Assembly (NCBI RefSeq): GCF_021696945.1
Contig: NZ_JACYHE010000013.1
Location: 50,970-114,969 of the forward strand
Reading direction: 5' to 3'
DNA: 64,000 bases
Origin: Streptomyces sp. JJ36
Lineage (GTDB): Bacteria > Actinomycetota > Actinomycetes > Streptomycetales > Streptomycetaceae
Every line of letters starts with the position of its first letter. Within the stretch, counting starts at the first letter, position 1. The position numbers and the translations under genes were made by a program. Shown in pieces: positions 24,601 through 34,434 of the stretch. A model generated the notes under the pieces. That model saw only the letters and a program-made list of their open reading frames with translations, had not been told where the DNA came from and made no database searches.

Positions 24601-25895
24601 CGGTCCAGCCCTTTCGCCATCGCCGTGTCGGCCTCGTGCCACGCCTCCCGCATCGGCGTGCCGGGACCGCCGGGCACCATCGTCCAGCCCGCCTCCCGCA
24701 GGGTCGCCGGCGGGCTCTCGCCGTCCTCCGCACCGGGCTCGGCGGCGAAGGCCACCGCCCGGTGGGCGCGCTGCCGCATCCGGGACAGCAAGTGCGCCTG
24801 TTCCGCGTCCAGGGTGCCGAGGAAGGCGATCAGCAGTCCCTCGTGGCCGCCGGTGCCGCCGCGCAGCGCGTCGTACGCGCGGGAGAGCCCGGGCTCGGCC
24901 GAGTGTTCGACCAGGGCCAGGGCATCCAGCAGCAGACCGGCGAGGTCCGGGGAGTCGCCGCCGAAGCCGGAGCCCTCCAGGCCGGGGGCGGCGGGGCCGG
25001 TGTCCGTGATCAGCCGGACCGCGTAGCCGCGCTCCAGCAGGTGGAGGCAGACGGAGGCCGCGCCCTCCACGGCCCACTCGAAGGGCGAGTCGGGGCCCGA
25101 GCCCGCGTACGCGGCGCGCCGGGTGTCCAGCAGCACCGTGCAGCGGGGCCGCTGCGGCTGCTCCTCGCGGCGCACCATCAGCTGTCCGTGGCGCGCCGTG
25201 GAGCGCCAGTGGACCCGCCGCAGGTCGTCGCCGTGCCGGTAGCCGCGGGGGATCACGTCGTCGTCCCCGGCCAGGGCCAGCGCCCGCTGCCGCCCGTCGC
25301 CGTGCCCCCCGTGTTCCCCGGCGAGCCGCACCGGCGGCAGCGGCTCGGTGCGCGGGACCACGGTGAGCGTGTCGTACTGGCTGAAGGAGCGGGTCAGCTC
25401 GCACATGCCGAACGGGTCGGTGAGCCGGAGCTGGAGCGGCCCCAGCGGATAGCGGCCGCGCAGGTCGGAGCGGACCCGGTAGGACACCTCGCGGCGGCCG
25501 CCCGGCTCCACCCGGTCCAGGATGAAGCGGGGGCGGGGCCCCAGCACGTAGGGCACCCGGTCCTGCAGCATGAGCAGGCCGGTGGGGAGCCGGGAGACGT
25601 TGTCCACGCGGAGCTGGACGCGGGCCTCGGTGCGGGCCGGCACCCGGGCCGGCGACAGCCGCCGGGAGCCCGCCACCCGGTAGCGGGTGCGGTGCAGCAC
25701 CAGCACGCAGACCAGCGGCAGCACCGCCAGCAGCATCCCGACCCGGAGCAGGTCGGCCTGGCCCAGGACGTACGCGCAGACGCCTGCGGCGACGCCCGCC
25801 GCGAGGAAGGACCGGCCCCGGGTGGTGAGGCCGGCCAGCGCGGTGCGTAGCGACCCCCGGTGCTGTTCGTGGTCCGGGCCCGGGGCGCCGGACAT
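24597..25895 (-). CDS. DUF58 domain protein
   Basis: A 432-residue membrane-anchored protein. Two hydrophobic helices lie near residues 30-70 (AGVAAGVCAYVLGQ, then RVGMLLAVLPLVCVLVLH). The DUF58 signature DLRRVHWRSTARHGQLMVR is near residue 215, followed by a vWA-like region. DUF58 proteins work with MoxR ATPases, possibly as substrate adaptors in chaperone-like complexes. The ATG overlaps the MoxR stop by one base, and its own stop overlaps the transglutaminase start by 4 nt, so the three genes are translationally coupled. Confidence 0.92.
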   Translation of the reverse strand: MSGAPGPDHEQHRGSLRTALAGLTTRGRSFLAAGVAAGVCAYVLGQADLLRVGMLLAVLPLVCVLVLHRTRYRVAGSRRLSPARVPARTEARVQLRVDNVSRLPTGLLMLQDRVPYVLGPRPRFILDRVEPGGRREVSYRVRSDLRGRYPLGPLQLRLTDPFGMCELTRSFSQYDTLTVVPRTEPLPPVRLAGEHGGHGDGRQRALALAGDDDVIPRGYRHGDDLRRVHWRSTARHGQLMVRREEQPQRPRCTVLLDTRRAAYAGSGPDSPFEWAVEGAASVCLHLLERGYAVRLITDTGPAAPGLEGSGFGGDSPDLAGLLLDALALVEHSAEPGLSRAYDALRGGTGGHEGLLIAFLGTLDAEQAHLLSRMRQRAHRAVAFAAEPGAEDGESPPATLREAGWTMVPGGPGTPMREAWHEADTAMAKGLDR

Positions 25896-26923
25896 CAGAA
25901 GCCCCGCTGCTGCCGCCGGCCGTACTCGGGGACGGCGGTGCCCTGAGGCGTCCCGGTGGGGACCGGGGTGCGCTGGAGGATCTCGGTGACGAGCTGCTCG
26001 GCGCTGCGGCGGTTGAGCTGGGCCTGGGCGGTGGGCAGCAGCCGGTGCGCCAGCACCGGCACGGCGAGGGACTGCACGTCGTCCGGGAGGACGTAGTCGC
26101 GGCCGCACAGGGCGGCGCCGGCTCTCGCCGCCCGCAGGAGCTGGAGCGTGGCGCGCGGTGAGGCGCCGAGCCGCAGCTCGGGGTGGGAGCGGGTGCCGGA
26201 GACCAGCTCGACGGCGTACCGGCGCACGGGGTCGGAGACGTGCACACCGCGCACCGCCTCCACGAGCTGCACGATGTCGTGCGCGTGCGCCACCGGCTGC
26301 AGCTTGTCCAGCGGTGAGGCGCCGCCGTGCACGTCCAGCATCTCCAGCTCGGCCGCCGGGCTCGGGTAGCCGATGGAGACCCGGGCCATGAAGCGGTCCC
26401 GCTGGGCCTCCGGCAGCGGGTAGGTGCCCTCCATCTCCACCGGGTTCTGGGTGGCGACGACCATGAACGGGTCGGGCAGGGCGTAGGTCTGCCCGTCGAT
26501 GGTGACCTGGCGCTCCTCCATGGACTCCAGCAGCGCCGACTGCGTCTTGGGGGAGGCGCGGTTGATCTCGTCCCCGATGACGATCTGGGCGAAGATGGCA
26601 CCCGGCTTGAACTCGAAGTCCTGGCGCTGCTGGTCGTAGACGCTCACGCCCGTGATGTCGGACGGCAGCAGGTCGGGGGTGAACTGGATCCGCCGTACCG
26701 AACAGTCGATCGACCTGGCCAGTGCCTTGGCGAGCAGTGTCTTGCCCACCCCGGGCACGTCCTCGATGAGCAGGTGCCCCTCGGCCAGCAGCACGGTCAG
26801 CGAGAGCCGCACCACCTCCGGCTTGCCCTCGAGAACGCTCTCCACCGAGTGGCGGACCTGGTCCGCGGTGGTGGTCAGATCGCTGAGGCTCACGTGTTCG
26901 TCATACGTTGTCACTTGGCCCAT
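25895..26923 (-). CDS. MoxR family AAA+ ATPase
   Basis: A 342-residue MoxR chaperone-like ATPase. Walker A is [15 protein letters not shown] (residues 54-68), Walker [26 protein letters not shown] (the GDEINRA motif is diagnostic), sensor 1 is [24 protein letters not shown], and a C-terminal lid domain carries [17 protein letters not shown]. MoxR proteins assemble as hexamers and are thought to insert cofactors or metals or mature partner vWA/DUF58 proteins. It leads a minus-strand operon with DUF58 and transglutaminase genes. Confidence 0.94.
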   Translation of the reverse strand: MGQVTTYDEHVSLSDLTTTADQVRHSVESVLEGKPEVVRLSLTVLLAEGHLLIEDVPGVGKTLLAKALARSIDCSVRRIQFTPDLLPSDITGVSVYDQQRQDFEFKPGAIFAQIVIGDEINRASPKTQSALLESMEERQVTIDGQTYALPDPFMVVATQNPVEMEGTYPLPEAQRDRFMARVSIGYPSPAAELEMLDVHGGASPLDKLQPVAHAHDIVQLVEAVRGVHVSDPVRRYAVELVSGTRSHPELRLGASPRATLQLLRAARAGAALCGRDYVLPDDVQSLAVPVLAHRLLPTAQAQLNRRSAEQLVTEILQRTPVPTGTPQGTAVPEYGRRQQRGF

Positions 26924-26947
26924 TCTTCATGTCGAGGGGCGTTCGCG

Positions 26948-27484
26948 TCACCGTTGCGGATCGATCCCGGGGCCGATCTCCCGGAGCCGGCCGGTGTGCA
27001 CGTCGAAGACAAATCCCCGTACGTCGTCCGTGTGCAGCAGGAACGGCGAGGTCTGCACCCGCCGCATCGACTGCCGCACGTCCGCGTCCAGGTCCTTGAA
27101 GGCCTCGACCGCCCAGGAGGGGCGCTGGCCCACCTCGTCCTCCAGGTCGTGCCGGAAGTCCTCGGTGAGGTTCAGCAGACCGCATCCCGTGTGGTGGATC
27201 AGCACGACCGACCGGGTGCCCAGGGCGCGCTGGCTGATCGTCAGGGAGCGGATCACGTCGTCGGTGACCACGCCGCCCGCATTGCGGATGGTGTGGCAGT
27301 CGCCCAGGTCCAGGCCCAGTGCCCGGTGCAGGTCCAGACGGGCGTCCATGCAGGCCACCACCGCGACCCGGCGGACCGGGCGGGCGTCCATGCCGGGGTC
27401 GGTGAACTTCTCCGCATACCGTGCGTTGGCGGCGACGAGCTCGTCGGTGACCGTGTCTTCACGCGAGGGGGTTGAGGAGGTCAT
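26948..27484 (-). CDS. Beta-carbonic anhydrase
   Basis: A 178-residue cytoplasmic enzyme for interconversion of CO2 and bicarbonate. The zinc ligands Cys45 (VACMDARLD, with Asp47 and Arg49 as the catalytic dyad), His98 and Cys101 (HHTGCG) are all present, as is NAGGVVTDD near residue 68. It belongs to the short clade similar to Rv1284 of M. tuberculosis. The ATG has a TACCGT -10 element 7 nt upstream. It is divergent from the dcw operon, separated by 426 bp, and just upstream of the MoxR gene on the same strand. Confidence 0.93.
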   Translation of the reverse strand: MTSSTPSREDTVTDELVAANARYAEKFTDPGMDARPVRRVAVVACMDARLDLHRALGLDLGDCHTIRNAGGVVTDDVIRSLTISQRALGTRSVVLIHHTGCGLLNLTEDFRHDLEDEVGQRPSWAVEAFKDLDADVRQSMRRVQTSPFLLHTDDVRGFVFDVHTGRLREIGPGIDPQR

Positions 27485-27497
27485 GCGTACGACGGTA
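27485..27497 (-). promoter_or_regulatory. Leaderless -10 element of the carbonic anhydrase gene
   Basis: TACCGT (minus strand, 27497-27492) lies 7 nt before the ATG. Confidence 0.45.
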
Positions 27498-27635
27498 GAC
27501 GGGCGGTTCCGCACCGGCCTCCCCGGAGCCCGGGCAAAGCCGGTCAACCCGGCAGCCGTGTGACCTACTCCACAGTGGGACCGGCGCTGCTCCGGTCGTG
27601 CGTACGCCCCTGCCGGGACGCGCCCCGGTCCGTTG

Positions 27636-27663
27636 TTGACCGCGGGGACGAGTGGACTAAAGT
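27636..27663 (+). promoter_or_regulatory. Candidate main promoter of the dcw operon
   Basis: TTGACC (27636-27641), a 16-bp spacer and TAAAGT (27658-27663) resemble a vegetative (HrdB-type) promoter. It would start an RNA near 27670, giving a leader of about 240 nt before rsmH. Confidence 0.6.
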
Positions 27664-27671
27664 GACGCGAA

Positions 27672-27744
27672 GTGGGAGGCGTGACGCCCCCCACACATCC
27701 CGGATCCCTCGTGCACGTGGGTGCACCCGCAGCAGGCGGGTGCA
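27672..27744 (+). ncRNA. Structured leader upstream of rsmH, possible mraW RNA motif
   Basis: Two strong hairpins begin the predicted leader. GTGGGAGGCG (27672-27681) pairs with CGCCCCCCAC (27685-27694), one mismatch, around TGA. TGCACCCGC (27722-27730) pairs perfectly with GCGGGTGCA (27736-27744) around a 5-nt loop. Actinobacteria are known to carry a conserved mraW RNA motif (Rfam) just before this gene. I could not check the family loop consensus, so the identity is inferred from position and structure. Confidence 0.45.
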
Positions 27745-27910
27745 GGCGTGTGGCTCGTGCGGCCCGGCCTCCTCCCGCTCCGGGTCGGCTGACGTCTCTT
27801 CCCCGGCGCCAGACGACGTACCCCGCTGAGCGGGCGGGGACCCGGCGGCATGAGCGACGGGGCGTGACCGAAGGGCCAGGCCGTGGTGCCCGCCGGACCT
27901 GAGAGGGCAC

Positions 27911-28867
27911 ATGAGTACGAACGAGCGACACGTCCCGGTCATGCGGCAACGCTGTCTCGACCTGCTCACCCCCGCCCTCCGGGAGCCCGGCGCGACGGTC
28001 GTGGACTGCACCCTCGGCCTCGGCGGCCACAGCGAGGCGCTGCTCGCCGCCCTCCCGGAGGTCCGGCTGATCGGCCTGGACCGGGACACCGACGCGCTGA
28101 AGCTGGCCGGTGAGCGGCTGGCGCCGTACGCCGGCCGCACCACCCTGGTGCACGCGGTCTACGACGAGCTGCCGGCCGTGCTGCACCGCCTCGGCCGCCC
28201 CCGCGTGCAGGGCGTCCTCTTCGACCTCGGCGTCTCCTCGCTCCAGCTCGACGAGGCCGAGCGCGGCTTCGCCTACGCCCGGGACGCACCGCTGGACATG
28301 CGCATGGACCGGACGACGGGCGTCGCCGCGGCCGAGGTGCTGAACACCTATCCCCCCGGCGAGCTGGTGCGCATTCTGCGCGAGTACGGCGAGGAGAAGC
28401 AGGCCAAGCGGATCGTGGCGGCGATCGTCCGGGAACGCGCCGGCGAGCCCTTCCGCACCAGCGCCCGGCTGGTGCAGGTGATCCGTGACGCCCTGCCGCA
28501 GGCCGCCAAGCGCACCGGGGGCAACCCCGCCAAGCGCACCTTCCAGGCCCTGCGCATCGAGGTCAACGGCGAGCTGGAGGTGCTGCAGCGGGCCCTGCCG
28601 GCGGCCGTCGACGCGCTCGCCGTGGGCGGGCGCATCGCCGTGCTCTCCTACCACTCGCTGGAGGACCGCCTGGTCAAGCGGGTGCTGGCGGCCGGGGCGA
28701 CGCACACCGCGCCGCCCGGCCTGCCCGTCGTGCCGGAGCAGTACCAGCCGCGCCTGCGCCTGCTCACCCGGGGCGCCGAGCTGCCCACCGGGGAGGAGGT
28801 CGCGGAGAACCGCAGGGCCGCGCCCGCGCGGCTCCGCGGCGCCGAGCGCATCAGAGAGGTGGCCTGA
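27911..28867 (+). CDS. rsmH: 16S rRNA (cytosine-1402-N4)-methyltransferase
   Basis: A 318-residue SAM-dependent enzyme (MraW) that methylates C1402 in the 16S rRNA decoding centre. Segments: [13 protein letters not shown] at the N-terminus, the SAM motif [16 protein letters not shown] near residue 30, [19 protein letters not shown] near 102 and DMRMDRTTG near 122, and [16 protein letters not shown] and [16 protein letters not shown] [11 protein letters not shown] near the C-terminus. It heads the dcw operon; no mraZ gene precedes it, which is normal in Streptomyces. The ATG follows GAGAGGGC. Its stop is directly followed by the ftsL start. Confidence 0.96.
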   Translation: MSTNERHVPVMRQRCLDLLTPALREPGATVVDCTLGLGGHSEALLAALPEVRLIGLDRDTDALKLAGERLAPYAGRTTLVHAVYDELPAVLHRLGRPRVQGVLFDLGVSSLQLDEAERGFAYARDAPLDMRMDRTTGVAAAEVLNTYPPGELVRILREYGEEKQAKRIVAAIVRERAGEPFRTSARLVQVIRDALPQAAKRTGGNPAKRTFQALRIEVNGELEVLQRALPAAVDALAVGGRIAVLSYHSLEDRLVKRVLAAGATHTAPPGLPVVPEQYQPRLRLLTRGAELPTGEEVAENRRAAPARLRGAERIREVA

Positions 28868-29230
28868 GTGAATCCGCAACAGCGTCTCGCCCGGCTGGCC
28901 CGGCTGGTCCCGGCCGGCGGCTCCAGCGCGGCCCGGACGCCCTTCGTGCTGCTGGTGGTCGTGCTGCTCGGCTCCGGGCTGCTGACGCTGCTCTACCTCA
29001 ACGCCTCGCTCAACCAGGGCTCCTTCCAGGTCACCCGGCTGGAGCAGGAGACCCGGGAGCTGGACGAGCAGGAGCAGGCACTGGAACAGGAGATCGCCTC
29101 CTACTCCGACCCCGCGGCCCTGGAGAAACGCGCCCGCGAGCTGGGCATGGTCCCCGGCGGCCCGCCCGTGTTCCTCGCGCCGGACGGCACCGTGCGCGGC
29201 AGCCCCGCGCCCGCCGGGGAGGAGGGATGA
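28868..29230 (+). CDS. ftsL: Cell division protein FtsL-like
   Basis: A 120-residue bitopic membrane protein. One helix (TPFVLLVVVLLGSGLLTLLYL, residues 24-44) is followed by a leucine/glutamate heptad coiled coil (VTRLEQETRELDEQEQALEQEIASYSDP) and a short Pro/Gly tail, the architecture of FtsL. It pairs with the DivIC/FtsB protein and FtsQ to regulate septal synthesis by FtsW-FtsI. The GTG start is the base after the rsmH stop and the gene overlaps ftsI by 4 nt. Primary sequence conservation is weak in this family, so the call rests on architecture and position. Confidence 0.88.
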   Translation: MNPQQRLARLARLVPAGGSSAARTPFVLLVVVLLGSGLLTLLYLNASLNQGSFQVTRLEQETRELDEQEQALEQEIASYSDPAALEKRARELGMVPGGPPVFLAPDGTVRGSPAPAGEEG

Positions 29231-31359
29231 GCGAGCGCCCGCGGCCGCCGCGCCGCGTCCCCCGTCCCGCCCGGAGCCGTCCCGCACGGGAGCGCGGGAC
29301 CCCGGAGCGTACGTCCCGGGAGGGTGCCCCGCGCGGGCGCACGGCCCGGAGTGCCGCAGCCCGCACCGTCCGGGACCGCGCCGGCGGCACGGCACGCGGC
29401 TCCGCCGGCCCGGCGGCCCGCCGGACCGGAGCCGGCCGCTCCCACCCCGCGGGCCCCGGCCGGCCGCTGCGCCTGGCCCGCGCCCGGCCCCGGCTGCGCC
29501 TGATCGGCATTCTCATCACCGTCGTCGCCCTGGTCTTCACCGGGCGGCTGCTCCAGGTGCAGGCCGTGGACGCCGACGCCTACGCCGCGAAGGCGGCAGT
29601 GAACCGCTACATCACGGTGCCGCTCGCCGCCGAACGCGGCACCATGTCCGCCCGGGACGGCGCCCCGCTGGCCACCACCGTGGACGCGTACGACATCACC
29701 GCCGACCCCTACCTCTTCACCCGCGAGCAGACCGGTGTCCGGGACGCCCCCGCCCGCGCGGCCGACCTGCTCGCGCCCGTCCTCGGCACCGGGCGCAAGG
29801 AGCTGTCCCGCAAGCTCGCCCGGAAGAACACCCGCTATGTGCTCCTCGCCCGCCAGCGGACGCCGCAGACCTGGCGGCAGATCAAGGACCTCAAGGGCGC
29901 CCTCGCCGACAAGGCCGCGAACGGCGACGGCCACAACGTCCTGGCCGGGGTCTACGCCGAGGAACACGCCAAACGGGTCTACCCGAACAACGAACTCGCC
30001 GCCGGTGTCCTCGGCTTCGTCAACGCCGCGGGCGAGGGCGGCGGCGGCCTGGAGGCCAAGCTCCAGGAGACGCTGGCCGGTGAGGACGGGAAGATCACCT
30101 ACGCGCAGTCGGCCGGCCGTCAGGTCCCCACCGCCGGCGAGCGGGAGCAGCCTGCCGTGCCCGGCTCGGACGTCCGGCTCACCCTGGACCGGGACATCCA
30201 GTGGGCGGCCCAGCGCGCCATCACCGAGCAGGTGCGGGAGTCCGAGGCGGACGGCGGCTACGTCGTCGTGCAGGACCCGGGGACCGGCGAGCTCCTCGCC
30301 CTCGCCAACGCTCCCGGGTTCGACCCCAACCACATCCGCCGCGCGGACAGCGCCACCCTGGGCAACGGCGCCCTCCAGGACGCCTACGAGCCCGGCTCCA
30401 CGGCCAAGGTGATGTCGATGGCGGCGGTCCTGGAGGAGAACGTCGCCACCCCGCGCACCCGGGTGACCGTGCCGAACCGGCTGCCCCGGGCGGACCGCGC
30501 CTTCGCGGACGACGTGGACCACCCGACCTGGTACCTCACCCTCAACGGCGTACTCGCCAAGTCCAGCAACATCGGCACCATCCTGGCCACCGAACAGCTC
30601 GGCGAGACCCGGAAGGAGGCCAACCGGGTGCTCCACTCCTACCTGCGGAAGTTCGGCCTCGGCCGGCCCACCGGCCTCGGCTTCCCGGGCGAGACCCCCG
30701 GCCTGCTCGCCGCCCCGGAGGACTGGTCCGCCTCCCAGCAGTACACGATCCCCTTCGGCCAGGGCGTCTCGCTCAACGCCGTGCAGGCCGCCTCCATCTA
30801 CTCCACCGTCGCCAACGGCGGCGTCCGGCTGGAGCCGACCCTGGTCCGCGGCACCACCGGGCCGGACGGGCGGTTCACGGCCGCCCCCGCGCCGGACGAG
30901 CGGCGCGTGGTCGGCACCCGGACCGCCCGCACCCTCTCCCGGATGCTGGAGTCGGTCGTCGCCAGCGACGAGGGCACCGGCAGCCCCGCCCGCATCCCCG
31001 GCTACCGGGTCGCCGGCAAGACCGGGACGGCCAACCGGGTGGATCCCGAAACCGGCCGCTACCGCGGCTACACCGCTTCCTTCGCCGGTTTCGCCCCCGC
31101 GGACAAGCCCCGCGTCACCGTCTACTGCGCCGTGCAGAACCCCCGCAAGGGCAGCTACTTCGGCAGCGACGTGTGCGGCCCGGTCTTCAAGGAGGTCATG
31201 GAGTTCTCCCTGAAGAGCCTCCAGGTCCCCCCGACCGGCGAGACCGCCGACCCGCTGCCGGTCACCTTCGACCCCGACGCGCCGCGCCAGGACGGGCGGC
31301 GGGACGGAACACCCGACCCGAACGAGCGCTCCGGAGCGGCACGTGAGAACGATCACTGA
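29227..31359 (+). CDS. ftsI: Septal penicillin-binding protein (FtsI/PBP3)
   Basis: A 710-residue class B PBP, a septal peptidoglycan transpeptidase. The N-terminal ~90 residues are Arg/Pro-rich and cytoplasmic, followed by one helix (LIGILITVVALVFTGRLLQV). The dimerisation domain precedes the transpeptidase domain, which has the active-site SxxK in GSTAKVMSM (near residue 393), the SSN motif in AKSSNIG (near 445) and KTGTANR (near 600). It works with FtsW in the divisome. The long basic N-terminal tail is typical of Streptomyces. The ATG overlaps ftsL by 4 nt. Confidence 0.95.
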   Translation: MSERPRPPRRVPRPARSRPARERGTPERTSREGAPRGRTARSAAARTVRDRAGGTARGSAGPAARRTGAGRSHPAGPGRPLRLARARPRLRLIGILITVVALVFTGRLLQVQAVDADAYAAKAAVNRYITVPLAAERGTMSARDGAPLATTVDAYDITADPYLFTREQTGVRDAPARAADLLAPVLGTGRKELSRKLARKNTRYVLLARQRTPQTWRQIKDLKGALADKAANGDGHNVLAGVYAEEHAKRVYPNNELAAGVLGFVNAAGEGGGGLEAKLQETLAGEDGKITYAQSAGRQVPTAGEREQPAVPGSDVRLTLDRDIQWAAQRAITEQVRESEADGGYVVVQDPGTGELLALANAPGFDPNHIRRADSATLGNGALQDAYEPGSTAKVMSMAAVLEENVATPRTRVTVPNRLPRADRAFADDVDHPTWYLTLNGVLAKSSNIGTILATEQLGETRKEANRVLHSYLRKFGLGRPTGLGFPGETPGLLAAPEDWSASQQYTIPFGQGVSLNAVQAASIYSTVANGGVRLEPTLVRGTTGPDGRFTAAPAPDERRVVGTRTARTLSRMLESVVASDEGTGSPARIPGYRVAGKTGTANRVDPETGRYRGYTASFAGFAPADKPRVTVYCAVQNPRKGSYFGSDVCGPVFKEVMEFSLKSLQVPPTGETADPLPVTFDPDAPRQDGRRDGTPDPNERSGAARENDH

Positions 31360-33034
31360 CGACGGGTGGAACCACGAGGACTCCCCGCGCCCGGCGCGCC
31401 CCTCGCTTCGCGACGGCGGGCGTCCGCCCGGTACGCTCACCGCCGTGCCACAAGCTGATCAGAACCCCACCGCACCGCCCCGCCCGGCGCAACTGAGCCC
31501 GGTGCCGCTCGCCGAGCTCGCCCGTCGGCTCGGGACCGAGGCCCCGGCCGGTGACGCGGCCGCCACCGGGATCACCCACGACTCCCGCGCGGTGCGGCCC
31601 GGCGACATCTACGCCGCGCTGCCCGGCGCCCGCTTCCACGGCGCCGACTTCGCCACCCAGGCCGAGAGCCTGGGCGCCGTCGCCGTGCTGACCGACCCGG
31701 CCGGCACCGACCGGGCCGCGGCCACCGGGCTGCCCGTGCTCACCGTTCCGGACCCGCGCGCCCGGATGGGGGAGCTGGCCGCCGCGATCTACGGCGAGCC
31801 CGGCGGCGACCTGCTGCAGATCGGCATCACCGGCACCTCCGGCAAGACCACCACGGCGTACCTGATCGAGGGCGGGCTGCGGAAGGCGGCGGAGAAGGAC
31901 GGCGGGCTCACCGGCCTGATCGGCACGGTCGAGTCGCGGATCGGCGACGAGCGCCTGAAGGCCGAGCGCACCACGCCCGAGGCCACCGAGCTGCAGGCGC
32001 TCTTCGCCGTGATGCGGGAGCGCGGCGTCACCTCCGTCGCCATGGAGGTCTCCAGCCACGCCCTGGTGCTGGGCCGGGTGGACGGCTGCGTCTTCGACGT
32101 CGCGGTCTTCACCAACCTCAGCCCGGAACACCTGGACTTCCACCCCGACATGGAGGACTACTACCGGGCGAAGCGGCAGCTCTTCACCAAGGCCCGCTCC
32201 CGCGCCGGCGTGGTCAACATCGACGACGAGCACGGCCAGCGGCTGGCAGGCGAGTCCGAGGTCCCGGTGACCACCTACTCCGCGGAGGGGCACCCGGACG
32301 CGGACTGGCGGGCCGCGGACGTGACCGTGGGCCGGCTGGGCTCCGACTTCACCGTGCGCGGCCCGGGCGGGGTGTCCGTACGGGCGCACGCGCCGTTGCC
32401 CGGCCCGTTCAACGTCGCCAACGCGCTCGCCGCGATCACCGCGCTGGCCGTGGCCGGCATCGACCCGCAGACCGCCGCGGACGGCGTCGCCGCGGTCCCC
32501 GGGGTCCCCGGCCGGCTGGAGCGGGTCGACGCCGGCCAGCCCTTCCTCGCCGTGGTGGACTACGCGCACAAACCGGACGCCGTGGAGTCCGTCCTCTACG
32601 CCGTCCGCAAGGTCACCGAGGGCCGGGTGCACGCGGTCCTCGGCTGTGGCGGCGACCGCGACCCGCACAAGCGGCCCGCGATGGGCCAGGCGCTCGCCCG
32701 GCTCTCCGACACCGCCGTGCTCACCTCCGACAACCCCCGCTCCGAGGACCCCCTCGCGATCCTGGCCACCATGCTCGCGGGCGCCGCCGAGGTGCCCGCG
32801 CACGAGCGCGGCATCGTTCTGGTCGAAGAGGACCGGGCCGCCGCGATCGCCTCGGCCGTCGCCCGCGCCGAGCCCGGAGACACCGTGCTCGTGCTGGGCA
32901 AGGGCCACGAGCTGGGCCAGGACATCGCCGGAGTGGTACGCCCCTTCGACGACAAGCAGGTGCTCCGCGAGGCCATCGAGCAGGCCGCCGCGGACCGCGC
33001 CCCGACCTCCCGGACAGACGACCAGAATCCATGA
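31343..33034 (+). CDS. murE: UDP-MurNAc-tripeptide synthetase (DAP-adding)
   Basis: A cytoplasmic Mur ligase that adds diaminopimelate to UDP-MurNAc-L-Ala-D-Glu. Motifs: GTSGKTTTAYLIEGG (ATP loop), VAMEVSSHAL, FTNLSPEHLDFH, the GRLERVDAGQPFL region, DYAHKPDAVE, and SDNPRSEDPLAI, where DNPR marks a diaminopimelate rather than lysine enzyme (Streptomyces uses LL-DAP). From the GTG at 31343 it is 563 residues and overlaps ftsI by 17 nt. A second in-frame GTG at 31445 has a TACGCT hexamer 7 nt upstream and would give 529 residues, closer to the usual length, so an internal leaderless promoter or the true start may lie there. The stop overlaps murF. Confidence 0.94.
   Translation: MRTITDDGWNHEDSPRPARPSLRDGGRPPGTLTAVPQADQNPTAPPRPAQLSPVPLAELARRLGTEAPAGDAAATGITHDSRAVRPGDIYAALPGARFHGADFATQAESLGAVAVLTDPAGTDRAAATGLPVLTVPDPRARMGELAAAIYGEPGGDLLQIGITGTSGKTTTAYLIEGGLRKAAEKDGGLTGLIGTVESRIGDERLKAERTTPEATELQALFAVMRERGVTSVAMEVSSHALVLGRVDGCVFDVAVFTNLSPEHLDFHPDMEDYYRAKRQLFTKARSRAGVVNIDDEHGQRLAGESEVPVTTYSAEGHPDADWRAADVTVGRLGSDFTVRGPGGVSVRAHAPLPGPFNVANALAAITALAVAGIDPQTAADGVAAVPGVPGRLERVDAGQPFLAVVDYAHKPDAVESVLYAVRKVTEGRVHAVLGCGGDRDPHKRPAMGQALARLSDTAVLTSDNPRSEDPLAILATMLAGAAEVPAHERGIVLVEEDRAAAIASAVARAEPGDTVLVLGKGHELGQDIAGVVRPFDDKQVLREAIEQAAADRAPTSRTDDQNP
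31432..31444 (+). promoter_or_regulatory. Candidate leaderless promoter near the murE start
   Basis: TACGCT (31432-31437) is followed by 7 nt and the in-frame GTG at 31445, the same layout as at other leaderless genes here. It suggests murE and later genes have their own promoter inside the dcw operon. Confidence 0.4.
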
Positions 33035-34434
33035 TCCCCCTCTCCCTCGCCGAGCTCGCCGCTGTGGTCTCCGGACAGCAGTGCGACATACCGGACCCGG
33101 ACCTGCGGGTCACCGGACCGGTCGTGATCGACTCCCGCGACGCCGCCCCCGGCTGCCTGTTCGCCGCCTACGCCGGCGAACGCGTCGACGGCCACGACTA
33201 CGCCCGGGCCGCGGTGGACGCGGGCGCGGTGGCCGTGCTCGCCACCCGGCCCGTCGGCGTCCCCGCCGTCCTCGTGGAGGACGTCACCGCCGCCCTCGCC
33301 ACCCTGGCCGGCCACAGCGTCCGGCGCCTCGACACCCGGGTGGTCGCCCTGACCGGTTCCTCCGGCAAGACCAGCACCAAGGACCTCATCGCCCAGCTCC
33401 TGGAGCGCCTCGGGCCCACCGTGTGGACCCACGAGTCGTTCAACAACGAGATCGGCCACCCGGTGACGGCCCTCCGGGCCGGCCCGGACACGCGCCATCT
33501 GGTACTGGAGATGGGCGCCCGCGGCATCGGCCACATCCGCGATCTCACCCGCGTCACCCCGCCCTCCACCGGCGTGGTCCTGAACGTCGGTACGGCGCAC
33601 ATCGGCGAGTTCGGCGGCCGGGAGCAGATCGCCCGCGCCAAGGGCGAGCTGGTCGAGGCGCTGCCGCCGGCCGGGGAGGGCGGGGTGGCCGTGCTCAACG
33701 CCGACGACTCCTACGTGCGGGCCATGACCGCGCGCACCGACGCCCGCGTGGTGCTCTTCGGGGAGTCCCCGGACGCCCACATCCGTGCCGAGAATGTCCG
33801 GCTCACCGAGCACGGTCGGCCTGCCTTCACGCTTCGCACACCGGCCGGGTGCAGCGACGTGACCATGCGCCTGTACGGTGAGCACCACGTGTCGAACGCG
33901 CTCGCCGCGGCCGCCGTCGCTCACGAGGCCGGCATGCCCACGGAGGAGATCGCCGCGGCGCTCTCCGCTGCGGAGACGCTGTCGCGGTGGCGGATGGAGG
34001 TCAGCGAGCGCGCCGACGGCGTCACGGTCGTCAACGACGCCTACAACGCCAACCCCGACTCCGTGCGGGCCGCGCTCCGGGCGCTGGCCGCGATGGGACG
34101 GGACCGGCGGACCTGGGCGGTGCTGGGGGAGATGGCCGAGCTCGGCGACGAGGCGCTGGCCGAGCACGACGCGGTCGGACGGCTCGCCGTCCGGCTCAAC
34201 GTCAGCAAGCTCGTGGCGGTCGGTGGCCAGGAGGCCGTCTGGCTGGACATGGGCGCCAAGAACGAGGGTTCGTGGGGTGAGGAGTCGGTGCACGTGTCCG
34301 ACGCTCAGGCGGCGGTCGACCTGCTGCGCAGAGAGCTGCGCCCGGGGGATGTCGTCCTGGTGAAGGCTTCCCGTTCGGCCGGCCTGGAGCGTGTCGCGCT
34401 CGGCCTTCTCGAGGGCGAGGTCACCGCCCGATGA
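33031..34434 (+). CDS. murF: UDP-MurNAc-tripeptide--D-Ala-D-Ala ligase
   Basis: A 467-residue Mur ligase that adds D-Ala-D-Ala to complete the UDP-MurNAc-pentapeptide. The ATP loop is [19 protein letters not shown] near residue 108. Other marks are [36 protein letters not shown], and [17 protein letters not shown] (near 345). The N-terminal domain ([35 protein letters not shown]) binds UDP. The length is normal. It overlaps murE and mraY by 4 nt at each end. Confidence 0.95.
   Translation: MIPLSLAELAAVVSGQQCDIPDPDLRVTGPVVIDSRDAAPGCLFAAYAGERVDGHDYARAAVDAGAVAVLATRPVGVPAVLVEDVTAALATLAGHSVRRLDTRVVALTGSSGKTSTKDLIAQLLERLGPTVWTHESFNNEIGHPVTALRAGPDTRHLVLEMGARGIGHIRDLTRVTPPSTGVVLNVGTAHIGEFGGREQIARAKGELVEALPPAGEGGVAVLNADDSYVRAMTARTDARVVLFGESPDAHIRAENVRLTEHGRPAFTLRTPAGCSDVTMRLYGEHHVSNALAAAAVAHEAGMPTEEIAAALSAAETLSRWRMEVSERADGVTVVNDAYNANPDSVRAALRALAAMGRDRRTWAVLGEMAELGDEALAEHDAVGRLAVRLNVSKLVAVGGQEAVWLDMGAKNEGSWGEESVHVSDAQAAVDLLRRELRPGDVVLVKASRSAGLERVALGLLEGEVTAR

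Noticed and set aside
24601..26601. The long minus-strand frame reading through DUF58 and MoxR regions upstream of the transglutaminase start
   Set aside because: Only the part from 24600 down has real protein features; upstream it is an out-of-frame shadow of two clear genes.
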